From Syntrophobacter fumaroxidans MPOB (GTDB lineage Bacteria > Desulfobacterota > Syntrophobacteria > Syntrophobacterales > Syntrophobacteraceae): DNA of 64,000 nt. The notes below the pieces were generated by a model. The model was not told the DNA's origin, did not search any database, and worked only from the letters and a program-made list of their open reading frames with translations. The DNA is taken from positions 682,001-746,000 of the forward strand of contig NC_008554.1 in assembly GCF_000014965.1 (NCBI RefSeq). Direction: 5' to 3'. Shown in pieces: positions 36,570 to 44,571 of this stretch (its first letter is position 1; each line of letters starts with the position of its first letter). The translations under genes and the position numbers were made by a program.

Positions 36570-36788
36570 TTGCGTTCCAAATGATACTCTCAAAGCGTGG
36601 GGGACGTATCCCCCACACCCCCTCGCCGCTTCGCGGCTCCGTGTGGCGCTGCGGCGGCGGCCTTCGGCCAGTCGCCGACAGCGCCGAGCCCTCGGCCTCA
36701 CGCGCTTGCGCGTGTGGCCGAAACTTGGGGGGTGCGGCGGAATCATTCCCCCGCTCTTTTGTGCTTGAAAGATCCATCTTGAACGCAA
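36570..36788 (+). mobile_element. 219-bp hairpin-rich MITE-like element, copy A
   Basis: It is bounded by TTGCGTTC at 36570 and GAACGCAA ending at 36788, imperfect inverted ends of about 20-30 bp. Inside are a perfect hairpin (GTGGGGGACGTATCCCCCAC), a GC-rich middle with several small palindromes and a second hairpin near GGCGGAATCATTCCCCCGC. The copy at 40961-41179 is the same length, inverted, and differs at about four positions. There is no coding capacity, so mobilisation in trans is inferred. Confidence 0.85.
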
Positions 36789-36889
36789 CTTCGTATCAGT
36801 CTGCTCCGGCACGGTTTCGATGGGGAAGTCCACGCAATGAACGGTCCCGTTTTGCGGGACAAAGTCACACCGACGAAAGAGAATTGTCC

Positions 36890-37032
36890 ATGAGCGGAAC
36901 GCAACAGAAACGATACTCGGCGGAATTCCGGGCCAGGGTTGCCCCTGAGGCCATTCAGGGAGAATGAACCGCGGCTGAACCGGCGACCACATATAGCCTC
37001 CATCCCATCATGACCGCAGGTTATTGGAATTA
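36890..37032 (+). pseudogene. IS3-family OrfA remnant
   Basis: ATG at 36890 opens MSGTQQKRYSAEFRARV-PEAIQGE, the typical start of IS3/IS911 OrfA. It is cut by a TGA at 36965-36967, after which the same frame continues TAAEPATTYSLHPIMTAGYW as in OrfA before similarity ends. The upstream stretch (36836-36875) with GTCCCG-TTTTG-CGGGAC may be the left insertion-sequence end. OrfB is absent. Confidence 0.75.
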
Positions 37033-37118
37033 TCCGGCCGGCCGGACGATCGGCCCGAATGGGGGTATGATCGACAATCTGCGTGGAAGACATGGTGGTT
37101 GGACTACTGGAGATACCA

Positions 37119-38249
37119 ATGAACATACCCTCCCAGTCTGATTACGAGTTCGAGCAGCGGGTGGCCTCCCGCTTTATGGATATCCTGATCCGTGCCGGCC
37201 TGATCCTCGTCCTGGCCATGCTTTGCTACCAAGTGCTCTCCCCGTTCCTGACGCTGATGGTCTGGGCGCTCATTCTGGCCGTTACGATCTTTCCCCTCCA
37301 CCAATTCCTGGCGGGCAGGATCGGGGGCAGGCAAGGACTTGCCGCAGCCCTGCTGGTCATCGTCGGCCTCATGCTGATCGTTGTGCCGACGGCGATGCTG
37401 ATGAGTTCACTTGGCGATTCGGTGCATCAGCTGGTCAACGACGTGCAGAACAACTCGCTGAAGATTCCGGCACCGCGTCCCGGCGTGGAGGGATGGCCGG
37501 TCGTCGGCAAGAAGGTCCACGACATCTGGTCCAGGGCATATGCCGACCTGCCGGCACTGGTGCAGAGCATGCAGCCGAAGATTGGAGAACTGGCGAAGAC
37601 AGCACTGGGCTTCGTCGCCGGCATCGCCGGTGGATTGTTGCAGTTCATAGCCTCGTTCATCGTCGCCGGCATCATCATGGCCTTCGGGCAGTCGGGCGGT
37701 CGCGGCAGCCTGGCGATCTTCGAGCGCATCGTCGGCAGAGAGCGAGGCGGCGAATTTGCGAGACTGTCCACGTCGACCATTCGTGCCGTCTCCCAGGGGG
37801 TCATCGGTGTGGCCTTCATTCAGGCCATCATCGTCGGCCTGGCTCTGCTGGTCTCCGGGGTCCCGTGGGCGGGTGCGCTTGCGTTGATCGTGCTGGTTCT
37901 CGGTATCGCCCAGATTCCGGCGTTGATCGTGACCCTGCCCGCAATCGTGTACATCTGGATGAGCGGTCATTACGGCAACGCGGCAGCGGTTGCTTACACG
38001 GTGGTGTTGATCCTCTCGGGAATGACGGACAACGTGCTGAAGCCGCTGATGCTGGGAAGGGGGGTCGATGCTCCGATGCCGGTGATCCTGCTCGGCGCGC
38101 TGGGCGGCATGGGGACCGCCGGGATCCTGGGGATGTTCGTCGGCGCCACCTTGCTGACGCTGGGCTACCAGGTCTTTATGGGTTGGGTGGCGGCCAACCC
38201 GGATGCCGGGCAGGCGCAGGCGGAAAGCGAGTCGCAGCAGGCGGGCTAA
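37119..38249 (+). CDS. AI-2E family transporter (PerM-like permease)
   Basis: A 376-residue inner-membrane protein with about eight TM segments, for example LIRAGLILVLAMLCYQVLSP, MVWALILAVTIFPLHQFL, LLVIVGLMLIVVPTAMLMS and LALIVLVLGIAQIPALIVTL. The family region ILSGMTDNVLKPLMLGRG, then PVILLGALGGMGTAGILGMF, is clear. Members include TqsA, an AI-2 exporter, and others that act as ion antiporters, so the substrate is open. The ATG at 37119 has TGGAG 7 nt upstream. It lies between the OrfA remnant and a REP-like repeat, within the segment flanked by the two 219-bp elements. Confidence 0.9.
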   Translation: MNIPSQSDYEFEQRVASRFMDILIRAGLILVLAMLCYQVLSPFLTLMVWALILAVTIFPLHQFLAGRIGGRQGLAAALLVIVGLMLIVVPTAMLMSSLGDSVHQLVNDVQNNSLKIPAPRPGVEGWPVVGKKVHDIWSRAYADLPALVQSMQPKIGELAKTALGFVAGIAGGLLQFIASFIVAGIIMAFGQSGGRGSLAIFERIVGRERGGEFARLSTSTIRAVSQGVIGVAFIQAIIVGLALLVSGVPWAGALALIVLVLGIAQIPALIVTLPAIVYIWMSGHYGNAAAVAYTVVLILSGMTDNVLKPLMLGRGVDAPMPVILLGALGGMGTAGILGMFVGATLLTLGYQVFMGWVAANPDAGQAQAESESQQAG

Positions 38250-38325
38250 GCCGCCGGCCATCGTTCTGGAGCAACGCGCGGATGACGGCGCTGATTCTTC
38301 AGGAGTCGGCGATCGCCGGGATTAC

Positions 38326-38524
38326 GGGGTCAAACCTACACTTTTCACTTTTCGGAAAGACACCCAAATCGACCATCAACGGTGCCGTCGGGGTTGACGG
38401 TCGGCTCTGCGGATGGTGCAATTGTTAGCTGCCCCGGGAAAAATCGATATTCTCTCCGCTGTGCCTCTCATCAAAGCCGCTCCGCCAAGAGGCTGCTTTT
38501 CGTGAGTTGCGTGAGCGACAGCCA
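38326..38524 (+). repeat. REP/RAYT-like dispersed repeat, copy 2
   Basis: Same orientation as copy 1 at 23596-23763, with the same opening GGGGTCAAACCTACACTTTT and later shared blocks, but about 30 bp longer because of small insertions. It ends in the inverted arms GGCTG and CAGCC. It lies about 75 bp after the AI-2E gene. No transposase is present. Confidence 0.6.
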
Positions 38525-38628
38525 AGTGGACGTGACGGACCCCTACAATTGGGTGCGCTCCTGCACCATCGCAACGGTTGCCGGCAGGGCGTTCTTCGCC
38601 GGACCCGATCAGGTGCGGGCAGGGGGGA

Positions 38629-38883
38629 TCAGCCCGAATTCCTCCCGCAGCAACTCCCCGGCCCGGCGCAATGAGCTTGTGCGGGCGAGCTGCCGCAGCA
38701 GGCCGTGTCACCGGCTCCGGGAAGCCCGTGCCTGGGCGCTCCGGACAAGGACGACGGCGCGGAGAGGAGTTTCTTCAGCTTGACGCTTCCGCATTCGCTG
38801 CAGGCCGGCGATGCGTTGGAGGAAGTGACCAGCACTTCGCTCGTCTTCCCACATTCCAGGCACAGAAAGTCAAAAAGAGGCAT
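38629..38883 (-). CDS. FmdB-type zinc ribbon protein
   Basis: An 84-residue protein starting MPLFDFLCLECGKTSEVLV with the paired CxxC motifs CLECG and CSECG of the FmdB/CxxC_CxxC_SSSS zinc ribbon. The tail is Ser/Gly/Cys-rich (CCGSS, GPGSCCG), so extra metal ligands are possible. It starts at the ATG at 38883, not at an upstream in-frame GTG or ATG that overlaps the scaffold gene. It lies 17 bp after the IscU-like gene on the same strand, suggesting a two-gene operon linked to metal or cluster handling. Confidence 0.85.
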   Translation of the reverse strand: MPLFDFLCLECGKTSEVLVTSSNASPACSECGSVKLKKLLSAPSSLSGAPRHGLPGAGDTACCGSSPAQAHCAGPGSCCGRNSG

Positions 38884-38900
38884 GGTGATGTCCTTTGCTG

Positions 38901-39335
38901 TCAATCGGATTTCCGGGCGTACTCATCGAGTGCCTTCTTCAGGGTCTTCACGGCAAGCTGGATGCAGTGGTGCTTTTGTGCCGGGATTTCTTCCAGAAGG
39001 CGAAAGATGTCCCCGTCATTGAGGGAGCGGGCCTCTTCGATGGTCTTTCCCTTGATCAGCTCCACGGCGGCCATGGCGGAAGCAACCGCGCCGGGGCACC
39101 CAAGAACCTGGTACTTCAAGTCCCGGATCACGCCGTCCTGGACCTTCAGGCAAACGCTCATGGTGTCGCCGCACGTGCCCGTCATTTCACTCACGTGATC
39201 CGCGTCCGGTATCGTACCCATATGGGGCTTCTCGATGAAGAGACGGATGGCCTTCCGGGAGTATCCGGATTCGGCCAGCATCTTCTGGAGATGCTCCACA
39301 TCGGCCTGTGATGTACCTGGTCTCTGATTGTCCAC
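38901..39335 (-). CDS. IscU/NifU-N-like iron-sulfur scaffold protein
   Basis: A 144-residue protein (from GTG at 39335, GGGAG 7 nt upstream) with the three scaffold cysteines in TGTCGDTMSVCL, QVLGCPGAVASAM and KHHCIQLAVKTLKKAL. An ATG at 39416 would add 27 residues of unlikely sequence. Like the gene at 23058 it stands apart from iscS/nifS; its partner here is the FmdB zinc-ribbon gene. The two scaffolds share domain layout but differ strongly in sequence, so they are probably not recent duplicates. Confidence 0.85.
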   Translation of the reverse strand: MDNQRPGTSQADVEHLQKMLAESGYSRKAIRLFIEKPHMGTIPDADHVSEMTGTCGDTMSVCLKVQDGVIRDLKYQVLGCPGAVASAMAAVELIKGKTIEEARSLNDGDIFRLLEEIPAQKHHCIQLAVKTLKKALDEYARKSD

Positions 39336-39873
39336 AAGTTGTCTCCCGCTTGAGTGTCCAGCGCCGAAATGATTTTCCCGGGGCCGATGGATTTCGAACG
39401 TCGGGAAAAGCGTCATATGAATTAACGAATAATTGCCGTTGCGTCAACTACCTGTTGAAAAACACACGGCATTTGTCGCATTCACCAACCGGAACGGCAC
39501 GAAGCCGGGAATGTCGGGACCGGGGGGAAACCCGTCAAACCTGCCCTGTTCAAAAACCGGCATGACCCGTGAATTCACAATCAACCATGAAAACGTGCGA
39601 GCGCGAGGCATCTTCATCCTCCCGACGCACGGAGCATCCCGTAGGCCGGAAGCCGGTCCGGCGGCATCTCGACGATGCCGTACCGCTCTCCGCCCTCGGC
39701 AGACTCCGAGGCGAAAAAACGCGCGTTCGGGAAAGAAGGTGGGAACGGCTCGGCCGCTGGACGACCAACGGACGAAAGGCCCGTGCGCGACCCGCGCCGC
39801 GGATTTGCCCCTGCGTCTTCCCGCCCCTGAGGGGCGGGGGAATGCATTCGTCGCAGACCGCTCCAGCAGGGGA
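39336..39873. other. Intergenic region with no gene recognised
   Basis: About 540 bp. It includes the promoter region of the scaffold operon and a GC hairpin (CCGCCCCT and AGGGGCGG near 39820-39840) downstream of the amidotransferase gene that may end its transcript. Open frames here have no ribosome site or recognisable content. Confidence 0.4.
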
Positions 39874-40575
39874 TCAGGCGAAGTTCCGCTTCACGGCGTC
39901 GAGCAGGGTGGTCATGGTCGTACTGATTTCCCCGAGGTAATGTTCCTGCGAGACGATTTCATGTTTCCGCTGGATGTAAGGCGCGGGGGCCAGCTCATCG
40001 CCACAGTTGTCGATCAGCAGGCGGATGCTCTCGGCGGATGATTCCAGGTGAAACTGGAGCCCGACGACCCGCCCGCCGTTGGCTTCGAAGGCTTGAACGG
40101 CGCACGCGTCGCTCCGGGCGGTCCGGGTTGCGCCGGGGGCGAGGTGAAAGGTGTCTCCGTGCCAGTGGAACGCCGTGAACCGGGGCGGCAATGCGCTGAA
40201 GACCACCGACTCCGCGGCTTCCGGCGTCAACGACACCGGAAACCAGCCGATCTCCTTTTCGCCGTTCCGATAAACCTTACCGCCGAGCACATCCGAAATG
40301 AGCTGCGCCCCGAGGCAGATGCCCAGCACGATTTTGTTCTTTTCAATCGCCTCGGCAATGAATTTCTTTTCCTCCACCAGCCACGGATATCGATCTTCTT
40401 CATAAATGTTCATGGGGCCTCCCATGACCACCAGCCAGTCGATATCGGCGACGCGGGGCAGGGCCGCATCGGCGTAAAGCCCCGTGCACGATATGGAAAA
40501 CCCCGCCTTCACGGCCCATTTTTCGAGATTGGCGAGCCCTTCGAAGGGAACATGCTGAAGGGTGTGCAGTTTCAT
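39874..40575 (-). CDS. Class I glutamine amidotransferase (GMP-synthase-like GATase1)
   Basis: A 233-residue stand-alone GATase. The nucleophile elbow GICLGAQLISDVLGG contains the catalytic Cys, and LQFHLESS supplies the His-x-Glu pair. Related features are VVMGGPMNIYEED and AFHWHGDTFHLAPGA. Such proteins hydrolyse glutamine or gamma-glutamyl compounds; no synthetase partner is nearby, so the acceptor is unknown. The ATG at 40575 has GGAGGAG 7 nt upstream. Confidence 0.88.
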   Translation of the reverse strand: MKLHTLQHVPFEGLANLEKWAVKAGFSISCTGLYADAALPRVADIDWLVVMGGPMNIYEEDRYPWLVEEKKFIAEAIEKNKIVLGICLGAQLISDVLGGKVYRNGEKEIGWFPVSLTPEAAESVVFSALPPRFTAFHWHGDTFHLAPGATRTARSDACAVQAFEANGGRVVGLQFHLESSAESIRLLIDNCGDELAPAPYIQRKHEIVSQEHYLGEISTTMTTLLDAVKRNFA

Positions 40576-40949
40576 CGATCGCTCCTCCACGAAAATTGAA
40601 AGGTGTCGCAGGCATCGAACCGGAAGCGCCCGGCATGCCGCTTCCTCGCCGTGAGAACCGGGAACCGGAAAGCCTTCAGAAGCCGGGATGCGCTCATCAT
40701 GTGCCTGCGGTCCGCCGGGTCAGGCCTGCCGGCGTCGCCTCCGCGCGGGTATGCCGCACGTCGTCCTCCTGCACGGCCCGACGGGCCGGTCCGTTTCTCT
40801 TTCCACACGACAGCGTTCCCCGGCACAACCTGTCTTCATCGTTCGGGGGCATCCGTCTCCGACAGCGGTTTCTGACGGTGCAATCTTCATACCGGCCGCT
40901 GCCGATCCTTTCGCCTTGTTCCGATGGTCACCGGTCCCAGTCATGACGC
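40576..40949. other. Intergenic region upstream of the amidotransferase
   Basis: About 375 bp between the amidotransferase start and the inverted 219-bp element. It should hold the amidotransferase promoter. No gene, repeat or fold is supported. Confidence 0.35.
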
Positions 40950-40960
40950 CTCATACGAAG

Positions 40961-41179
40961 TTGCGTGCAAGATGGATTTTTCAAGCACAAAAGAGCGGGG
41001 GAATGATTCCCCCGCACCCCCCAAGTTTCGGCCACACGCGCAAGCGCGTGAGGCCGAGTGCTCGGCGCTGTCGGCGACTGGCCGAAGGCCGCCGCCGCAG
41101 CGCCACACGGAGCCGCGAAGCGGCGAGGGGGTGTGGGGGATACGTCCCCCACGCTTTGAGAGTATCATTTGGAACGCAA
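40961..41179 (-). mobile_element. 219-bp hairpin-rich MITE-like element, copy B (inverted)
   Basis: Reverse-complement copy of 36570-36788 with the same length and about four base differences. Its ends continue outward in recognisable form (CATACGAAG before 40961 and ATCCGTATCAG after 41179), so the full inverted ends may reach about 30 bp. It lies 7 bp from the lepB stop and its hairpins might end the lepB transcript. Confidence 0.85.
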
Positions 41180-41186
41180 ATCCGTA

Positions 41187-41831
41187 TCAGTCGATCACGT
41201 CCCCGATGCTTCGCCAGCGCACACTGTGGCGCTCCGAATCCCACGCCCAGTACTTGATGAAGGCCAGGCCTTTGATCCGGTCTTTTCTCACGAACCCCCA
41301 GAACCGGCTGTCATAGGAATTGTCCCTGTTGTCGCCCAGGACGAAGTAGGAGTTCGGCGGAACGACGATGGGGTCCGTATTGTCCCGGGGCGATGCGAGC
41401 TTCGGTACGATTTCGCGTCCCTTGTGGATCGCGTGGGGATTCTCGTAGAGTTGGCCGTTGATGTAGACCTGACGGTCGGCAATCCGGATCCGGTCGCCCG
41501 GCAACCCGATGATCCTCTTGATGTAGTCCTTGCTCGGGTCCAGGGGGTATTCGAAAACGACGACATCCCCGCGGGCCGGTTCGCGCCATTCGAGGATTCG
41601 CAGGTCGGTGAAGGGGATTTTCGTGCCGTAGATGAACTTGTTGACGAGGATGTGGTCGTTTATGGCCAGGGTGTCTTCCATGGACCCCGAGGGAATCTCG
41701 TAGGCCTGCACGATGAAGGTCCTGATCAGCAGGGCGAGAACGACGCCCAGGAGGATCGAACGGGTGTATTCCCAGATGACCGCCTGCCTGGGGCGGGGTT
41801 TCCGGTCCGTGGGAATGGGGGTCTTGGTCAT
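41187..41831 (-). CDS. lepB: Signal peptidase I
   Basis: Cleaves signal peptides on the outer face of the inner membrane. The 214-residue enzyme has one N-terminal TM helix (SILLGVVLALLIRTFIVQAY), the catalytic Ser50 in IPSGSMEDTL and Lys105 in DYIKRIIGLPGD. The C-terminal box includes PPNSYFVLGDNRDNSYDSRFWGFV read in parts. GAAGGA precedes the ATG at 41831. The gene ends next to copy B of the repeat. Confidence 0.96.
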   Translation of the reverse strand: MTKTPIPTDRKPRPRQAVIWEYTRSILLGVVLALLIRTFIVQAYEIPSGSMEDTLAINDHILVNKFIYGTKIPFTDLRILEWREPARGDVVVFEYPLDPSKDYIKRIIGLPGDRIRIADRQVYINGQLYENPHAIHKGREIVPKLASPRDNTDPIVVPPNSYFVLGDNRDNSYDSRFWGFVRKDRIKGLAFIKYWAWDSERHSVRWRSIGDVID

Positions 41832-41931
41832 GGTGTGGTCCTTCTTCCATTATCGGTGCGGTCCGGCGCATCGCACAGCCGCGGGCCGCCGTCACGCCTT
41901 CGAGCGCCGCGGGGCCGACGCGATCCAGGGT

Positions 41932-42123
41932 TCAAAGGCAGGTGGCGGGGAGGGACAGAACTCCAAAAAGGGCACCACAGTGAACCATCAAGTACCGGAA
42001 CGGCCTGGACGCATACAGTCGCTCCCGCAACGGCCGCCTGCATTCGGCGAGCCCCGCCTCGCAGGCGAACACGCGCTTCATCACGTTGGACACGAATTCG
42101 TTCGAAGGTTCAAACTCCGTCAT
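41932..42123 (-). CDS. Small membrane protein encoded with the ECF sigma factor
   Basis: A 63-residue protein overlapping the sigma factor stop by 14 bp. A charged N-terminus (MTEFEPSNEFVSNVMKRVFA) with CEAGLAECRRPLRERL leads to one hydrophobic C-terminal segment (YLMVHCGALFGVLSLPATC). ECF sigma factors are commonly paired with a membrane anti-sigma factor; this protein is far shorter than usual, yet position and topology fit a minimal one. No zinc-binding HxxxCxxC motif is present. Confidence 0.6.
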   Translation of the reverse strand: MTEFEPSNEFVSNVMKRVFACEAGLAECRRPLRERLYASRPFRYLMVHCGALFGVLSLPATCL

Positions 42124-42682
42124 GGTTCTTGCCTCCCGCCTGGTGCTGCACGCAGACCCTTACCTTTTCCCTGGCTCTGAAGAGCCTCGATTTCACCGTT
42201 CCCGGCGACACCCCGCACGCTTCGGCGATCTCCGCCAGGGAACCGCCGTTGAGCCACATGAAAATCGGCTTGCGCAACGGTTCCGAAATTTTCGCCAGGG
42301 AATCCCGGAGCGCGCTTCGCCTCTCATGTTCCAGGAGCAGGTGCTCCGCCGTCCGCAGGTCCACTCCGAGATCGGCGGCATCCACCGCGTCGATATGAAC
42401 GCAATGCTCTCCCGTTCTCTTCCGCAACTCGTTCACGCAACGGTTGCGCGCCGCGATGAAAAGCCAGGCAGAAAAGGGAGTTCCTCGTGTTTCATCAAAG
42501 TTCCTCAAGGATTTGTACACGTCCAGAAAGACTTCCTGGCCGATGTCTTCCACGATCTTCCCGTCCCGGACCATGCGGTGGATAAAGGTCAGAAGCCTTC
42601 CCTGGTACTTTTGCACCAGCACGGCAAACGCTCCGGTATCCCCGTTCTTTATCCTGGCTATGACCGCGCGGTCTTCTTCCAT
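42110..42682 (-). CDS. ECF-type RNA polymerase sigma factor
   Basis: A 190-residue sigma factor with region 2 (FAVLVQKYQGRLLTFIHRMV and DIGQEVFLDVYKSLRNFD) and a region 4 HTH (KPIFMWLNGGSLAEIAEACGVSPGTVKSRLFRAREK in parts). It lacks regions 1 and 3, as expected for the ECF group. Transcription likely starts in the 85-bp gap behind it. The following 63-codon gene overlaps it and may encode its regulator. Target promoters are unknown. Confidence 0.92.
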   Translation of the reverse strand: MEEDRAVIARIKNGDTGAFAVLVQKYQGRLLTFIHRMVRDGKIVEDIGQEVFLDVYKSLRNFDETRGTPFSAWLFIAARNRCVNELRKRTGEHCVHIDAVDAADLGVDLRTAEHLLLEHERRSALRDSLAKISEPLRKPIFMWLNGGSLAEIAEACGVSPGTVKSRLFRAREKVRVCVQHQAGGKNHDGV

Positions 42683-42767
42683 TCCCTCTCCTCGGAACGC
42701 CGATTCTTTTTCTCTCTAATACGGAGAGGAAAAGAAAAGGTTCCAAGTATTTTTTGAAGGACGCCTT

Positions 42768-43277
42768 TCATCGGGGTTCCTCGAGGGTCTTGCGCATCAG
42801 GATTTCGACGTGCCCGGCGATCACCAGGTCGCGAATGGGAACGATCTCCTCGAAACCCAGCCCGGCGTAGAAACGTTGCGCGGGCTCGTTGAAGGCCGAC
42901 ACCAACGTCCAAATGTTGGCCGACACGGGTTTTGCCTGCCGTTCCATCCAGCGGACGATGTCGCGGCCGACCCCTTGCCCCTGGTACGGCCGGTCGAGGG
43001 CGATGAGCTCCAGGTACGGGCCGAACAACCAGGGATGGCGCACGCAGACCACTCCCCCGGGCGCTCCGTCGAAGCGCGCGGTGAACCGCCACAGGCCGGG
43101 GTCGCGTCGCAGAAAGTAGCGCTGAATCCCGTCCAGCGTGGAATGAAGGGTGAGCCAGGGTTCGTTGCTCAGAAGAATTTTGGCAAGCGGACGCGCGTCG
43201 GCCTCCTCCAGGCGTTCGAGCAGGCAGGCGCCCAAGGCGAACGAACGCCCAGCAAACGGTGATTCAGTGGTCGGCAT
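42768..43277 (-). CDS. GNAT-family acetyltransferase
   Basis: A 169-residue protein with the acetyl-CoA-binding signature DRPYQGQGVGRDIVRWM (the R/Q-x-x-G-x-G/A loop) and the C-terminal NEPAQRFYAGLGFEEI segment of GNAT enzymes. The start MPTTESPF at 43277 overlaps the end of the deacetylase gene by 14 bp, so translation is coupled. The frame is open further upstream, but that part overlaps the deacetylase. The substrate is unknown. Confidence 0.85.
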   Translation of the reverse strand: MPTTESPFAGRSFALGACLLERLEEADARPLAKILLSNEPWLTLHSTLDGIQRYFLRRDPGLWRFTARFDGAPGGVVCVRHPWLFGPYLELIALDRPYQGQGVGRDIVRWMERQAKPVSANIWTLVSAFNEPAQRFYAGLGFEEIVPIRDLVIAGHVEILMRKTLEEPR

Positions 43278-44550
43278 GCTTCCCGACTCCCGTGATCTTG
43301 TCGTATTTTCGGTTGTCGCCCGGCCGTTCTTCATAGCAGTCGGGCGAAGTCTCCGCCGTGCCGCTCGCCAGCAGCTCGCTGACGGTGACGAAATCGTACC
43401 CCATTTCCCGGAGCCTGGGAACGAACAAAGGAAGAGCCGCCGCCGTGCCGTGGCCGCGCCTGTTGGCGTGGCAGACAATGATGGAACCGGGCTTGACGCG
43501 CGAAAGGACGATTCGTGCAATCCCGCCCGCCGTCTGGCTCGTGGATGCATCCCCCGTGACCACGTCCCATTGAATCGCCGCCAGGCCGCGGGACGCGAGA
43601 AAGCCGAGCGCCTCGGCATTGCAGGTGCCGTAGGGAAAGCGAAAGAGGACCGGCTCCCGGGGAATATCGTCCATTGCCCGGGCACCCGCCCGCCGCGCGC
43701 ATTCCCTCGATTCGAGAAGGCCGCGCAGCAACCGGTATTGATCCTGGGTGCGCAGCACCTGCTCTTCCATTCGGCTTCGGCCGAGCTCCCGGAAGTTGGC
43801 ATGAGTCCACGAGTGGTTGCCGATTTCAAACAACGGGTCGGCCATCAGCTGCAGGGTCTGCTCAGGGTGGGTCTGCATCCACTTGCCGCCGGCGAAAAAG
43901 GTCGCCCTGACCCGATTGGCCCGCAGCCAGTTGACGATCCCGGCGTCATATCCGCTGACTCCTCCGGCCGTCTCGCAAAGATCGAAGGTGAGCGCAACGG
44001 GTTTCCCGCTTCCGACGGGCCTGACCCGGCGAATGGAGTTGCGAAGCGATTGGGGCAGGGGAGGGCGCGCGATGCGGAAGTCGACCGCGGTGCGAAGGTT
44101 TTCCGGAACTGCCGTCGGACCCCGCCGCTCGAGTCGCGGTGCGTCGGCTTCCAGTTCCTCTCCGGACCAGCACGCATCGAGAATCGCACGGGAGCCGAAC
44201 GCCAGGGGCTCCCGGGGTGACTGCGGATGCGCCGGGTGCTCGTCACCGCTCGCGGAGCCGCCTGAGCCGCCCGCTTTCTTCCCGTTCTCCGGAGACGGCA
44301 CTCCCGGGGGATTATCGTTGTGCGAGAATCCGTGCAACACGATTGCCTCGCTCCTGCCCTCCGCAGGCAGCTTCAACGGGTGGTCGCCGTCCTTTTCCGG
44401 AGGCGCGCCGGCCTGCGCGAGCCATGCATCGATGCCGGGAAAGGGGACGGACCCGCCGAGGCCCGGGAAAAGAAGGGCAAAAGTCAGAACCGCTCCCGCC
44501 GTCCATCTGTGCAGTGGGCCTGCCCGGCGTCGACCGCCGCAATCGATCAT
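43264..44550 (-). CDS. Membrane-anchored polysaccharide deacetylase family protein
   Basis: A 428-residue protein with an N-terminal membrane anchor (AGAVLTFALLFPGLGG) and a long Pro/Gly-rich linker (to about residue 150). A NodB-like domain follows: VALTFDLCETAGG, ATFFAGGKWMQTHPEQ, EIGNHSWTHANFREL and later FRFPYGTCNAEAL. The zinc-binding H-x3-H pair is present in HSWTH. The first motif reads TFDLCE instead of TFDDG, losing the second Asp that binds zinc, so activity or specificity may differ. It follows a cytochrome c gene by 21 bp and overlaps the GNAT gene. Confidence 0.85.
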   Translation of the reverse strand: MIDCGGRRRAGPLHRWTAGAVLTFALLFPGLGGSVPFPGIDAWLAQAGAPPEKDGDHPLKLPAEGRSEAIVLHGFSHNDNPPGVPSPENGKKAGGSGGSASGDEHPAHPQSPREPLAFGSRAILDACWSGEELEADAPRLERRGPTAVPENLRTAVDFRIARPPLPQSLRNSIRRVRPVGSGKPVALTFDLCETAGGVSGYDAGIVNWLRANRVRATFFAGGKWMQTHPEQTLQLMADPLFEIGNHSWTHANFRELGRSRMEEQVLRTQDQYRLLRGLLESRECARRAGARAMDDIPREPVLFRFPYGTCNAEALGFLASRGLAAIQWDVVTGDASTSQTAGGIARIVLSRVKPGSIIVCHANRRGHGTAAALPLFVPRLREMGYDFVTVSELLASGTAETSPDCYEERPGDNRKYDKITGVGKHADH

Positions 44551-44571
44551 CGCAAAACCTTTGGGATGCGG

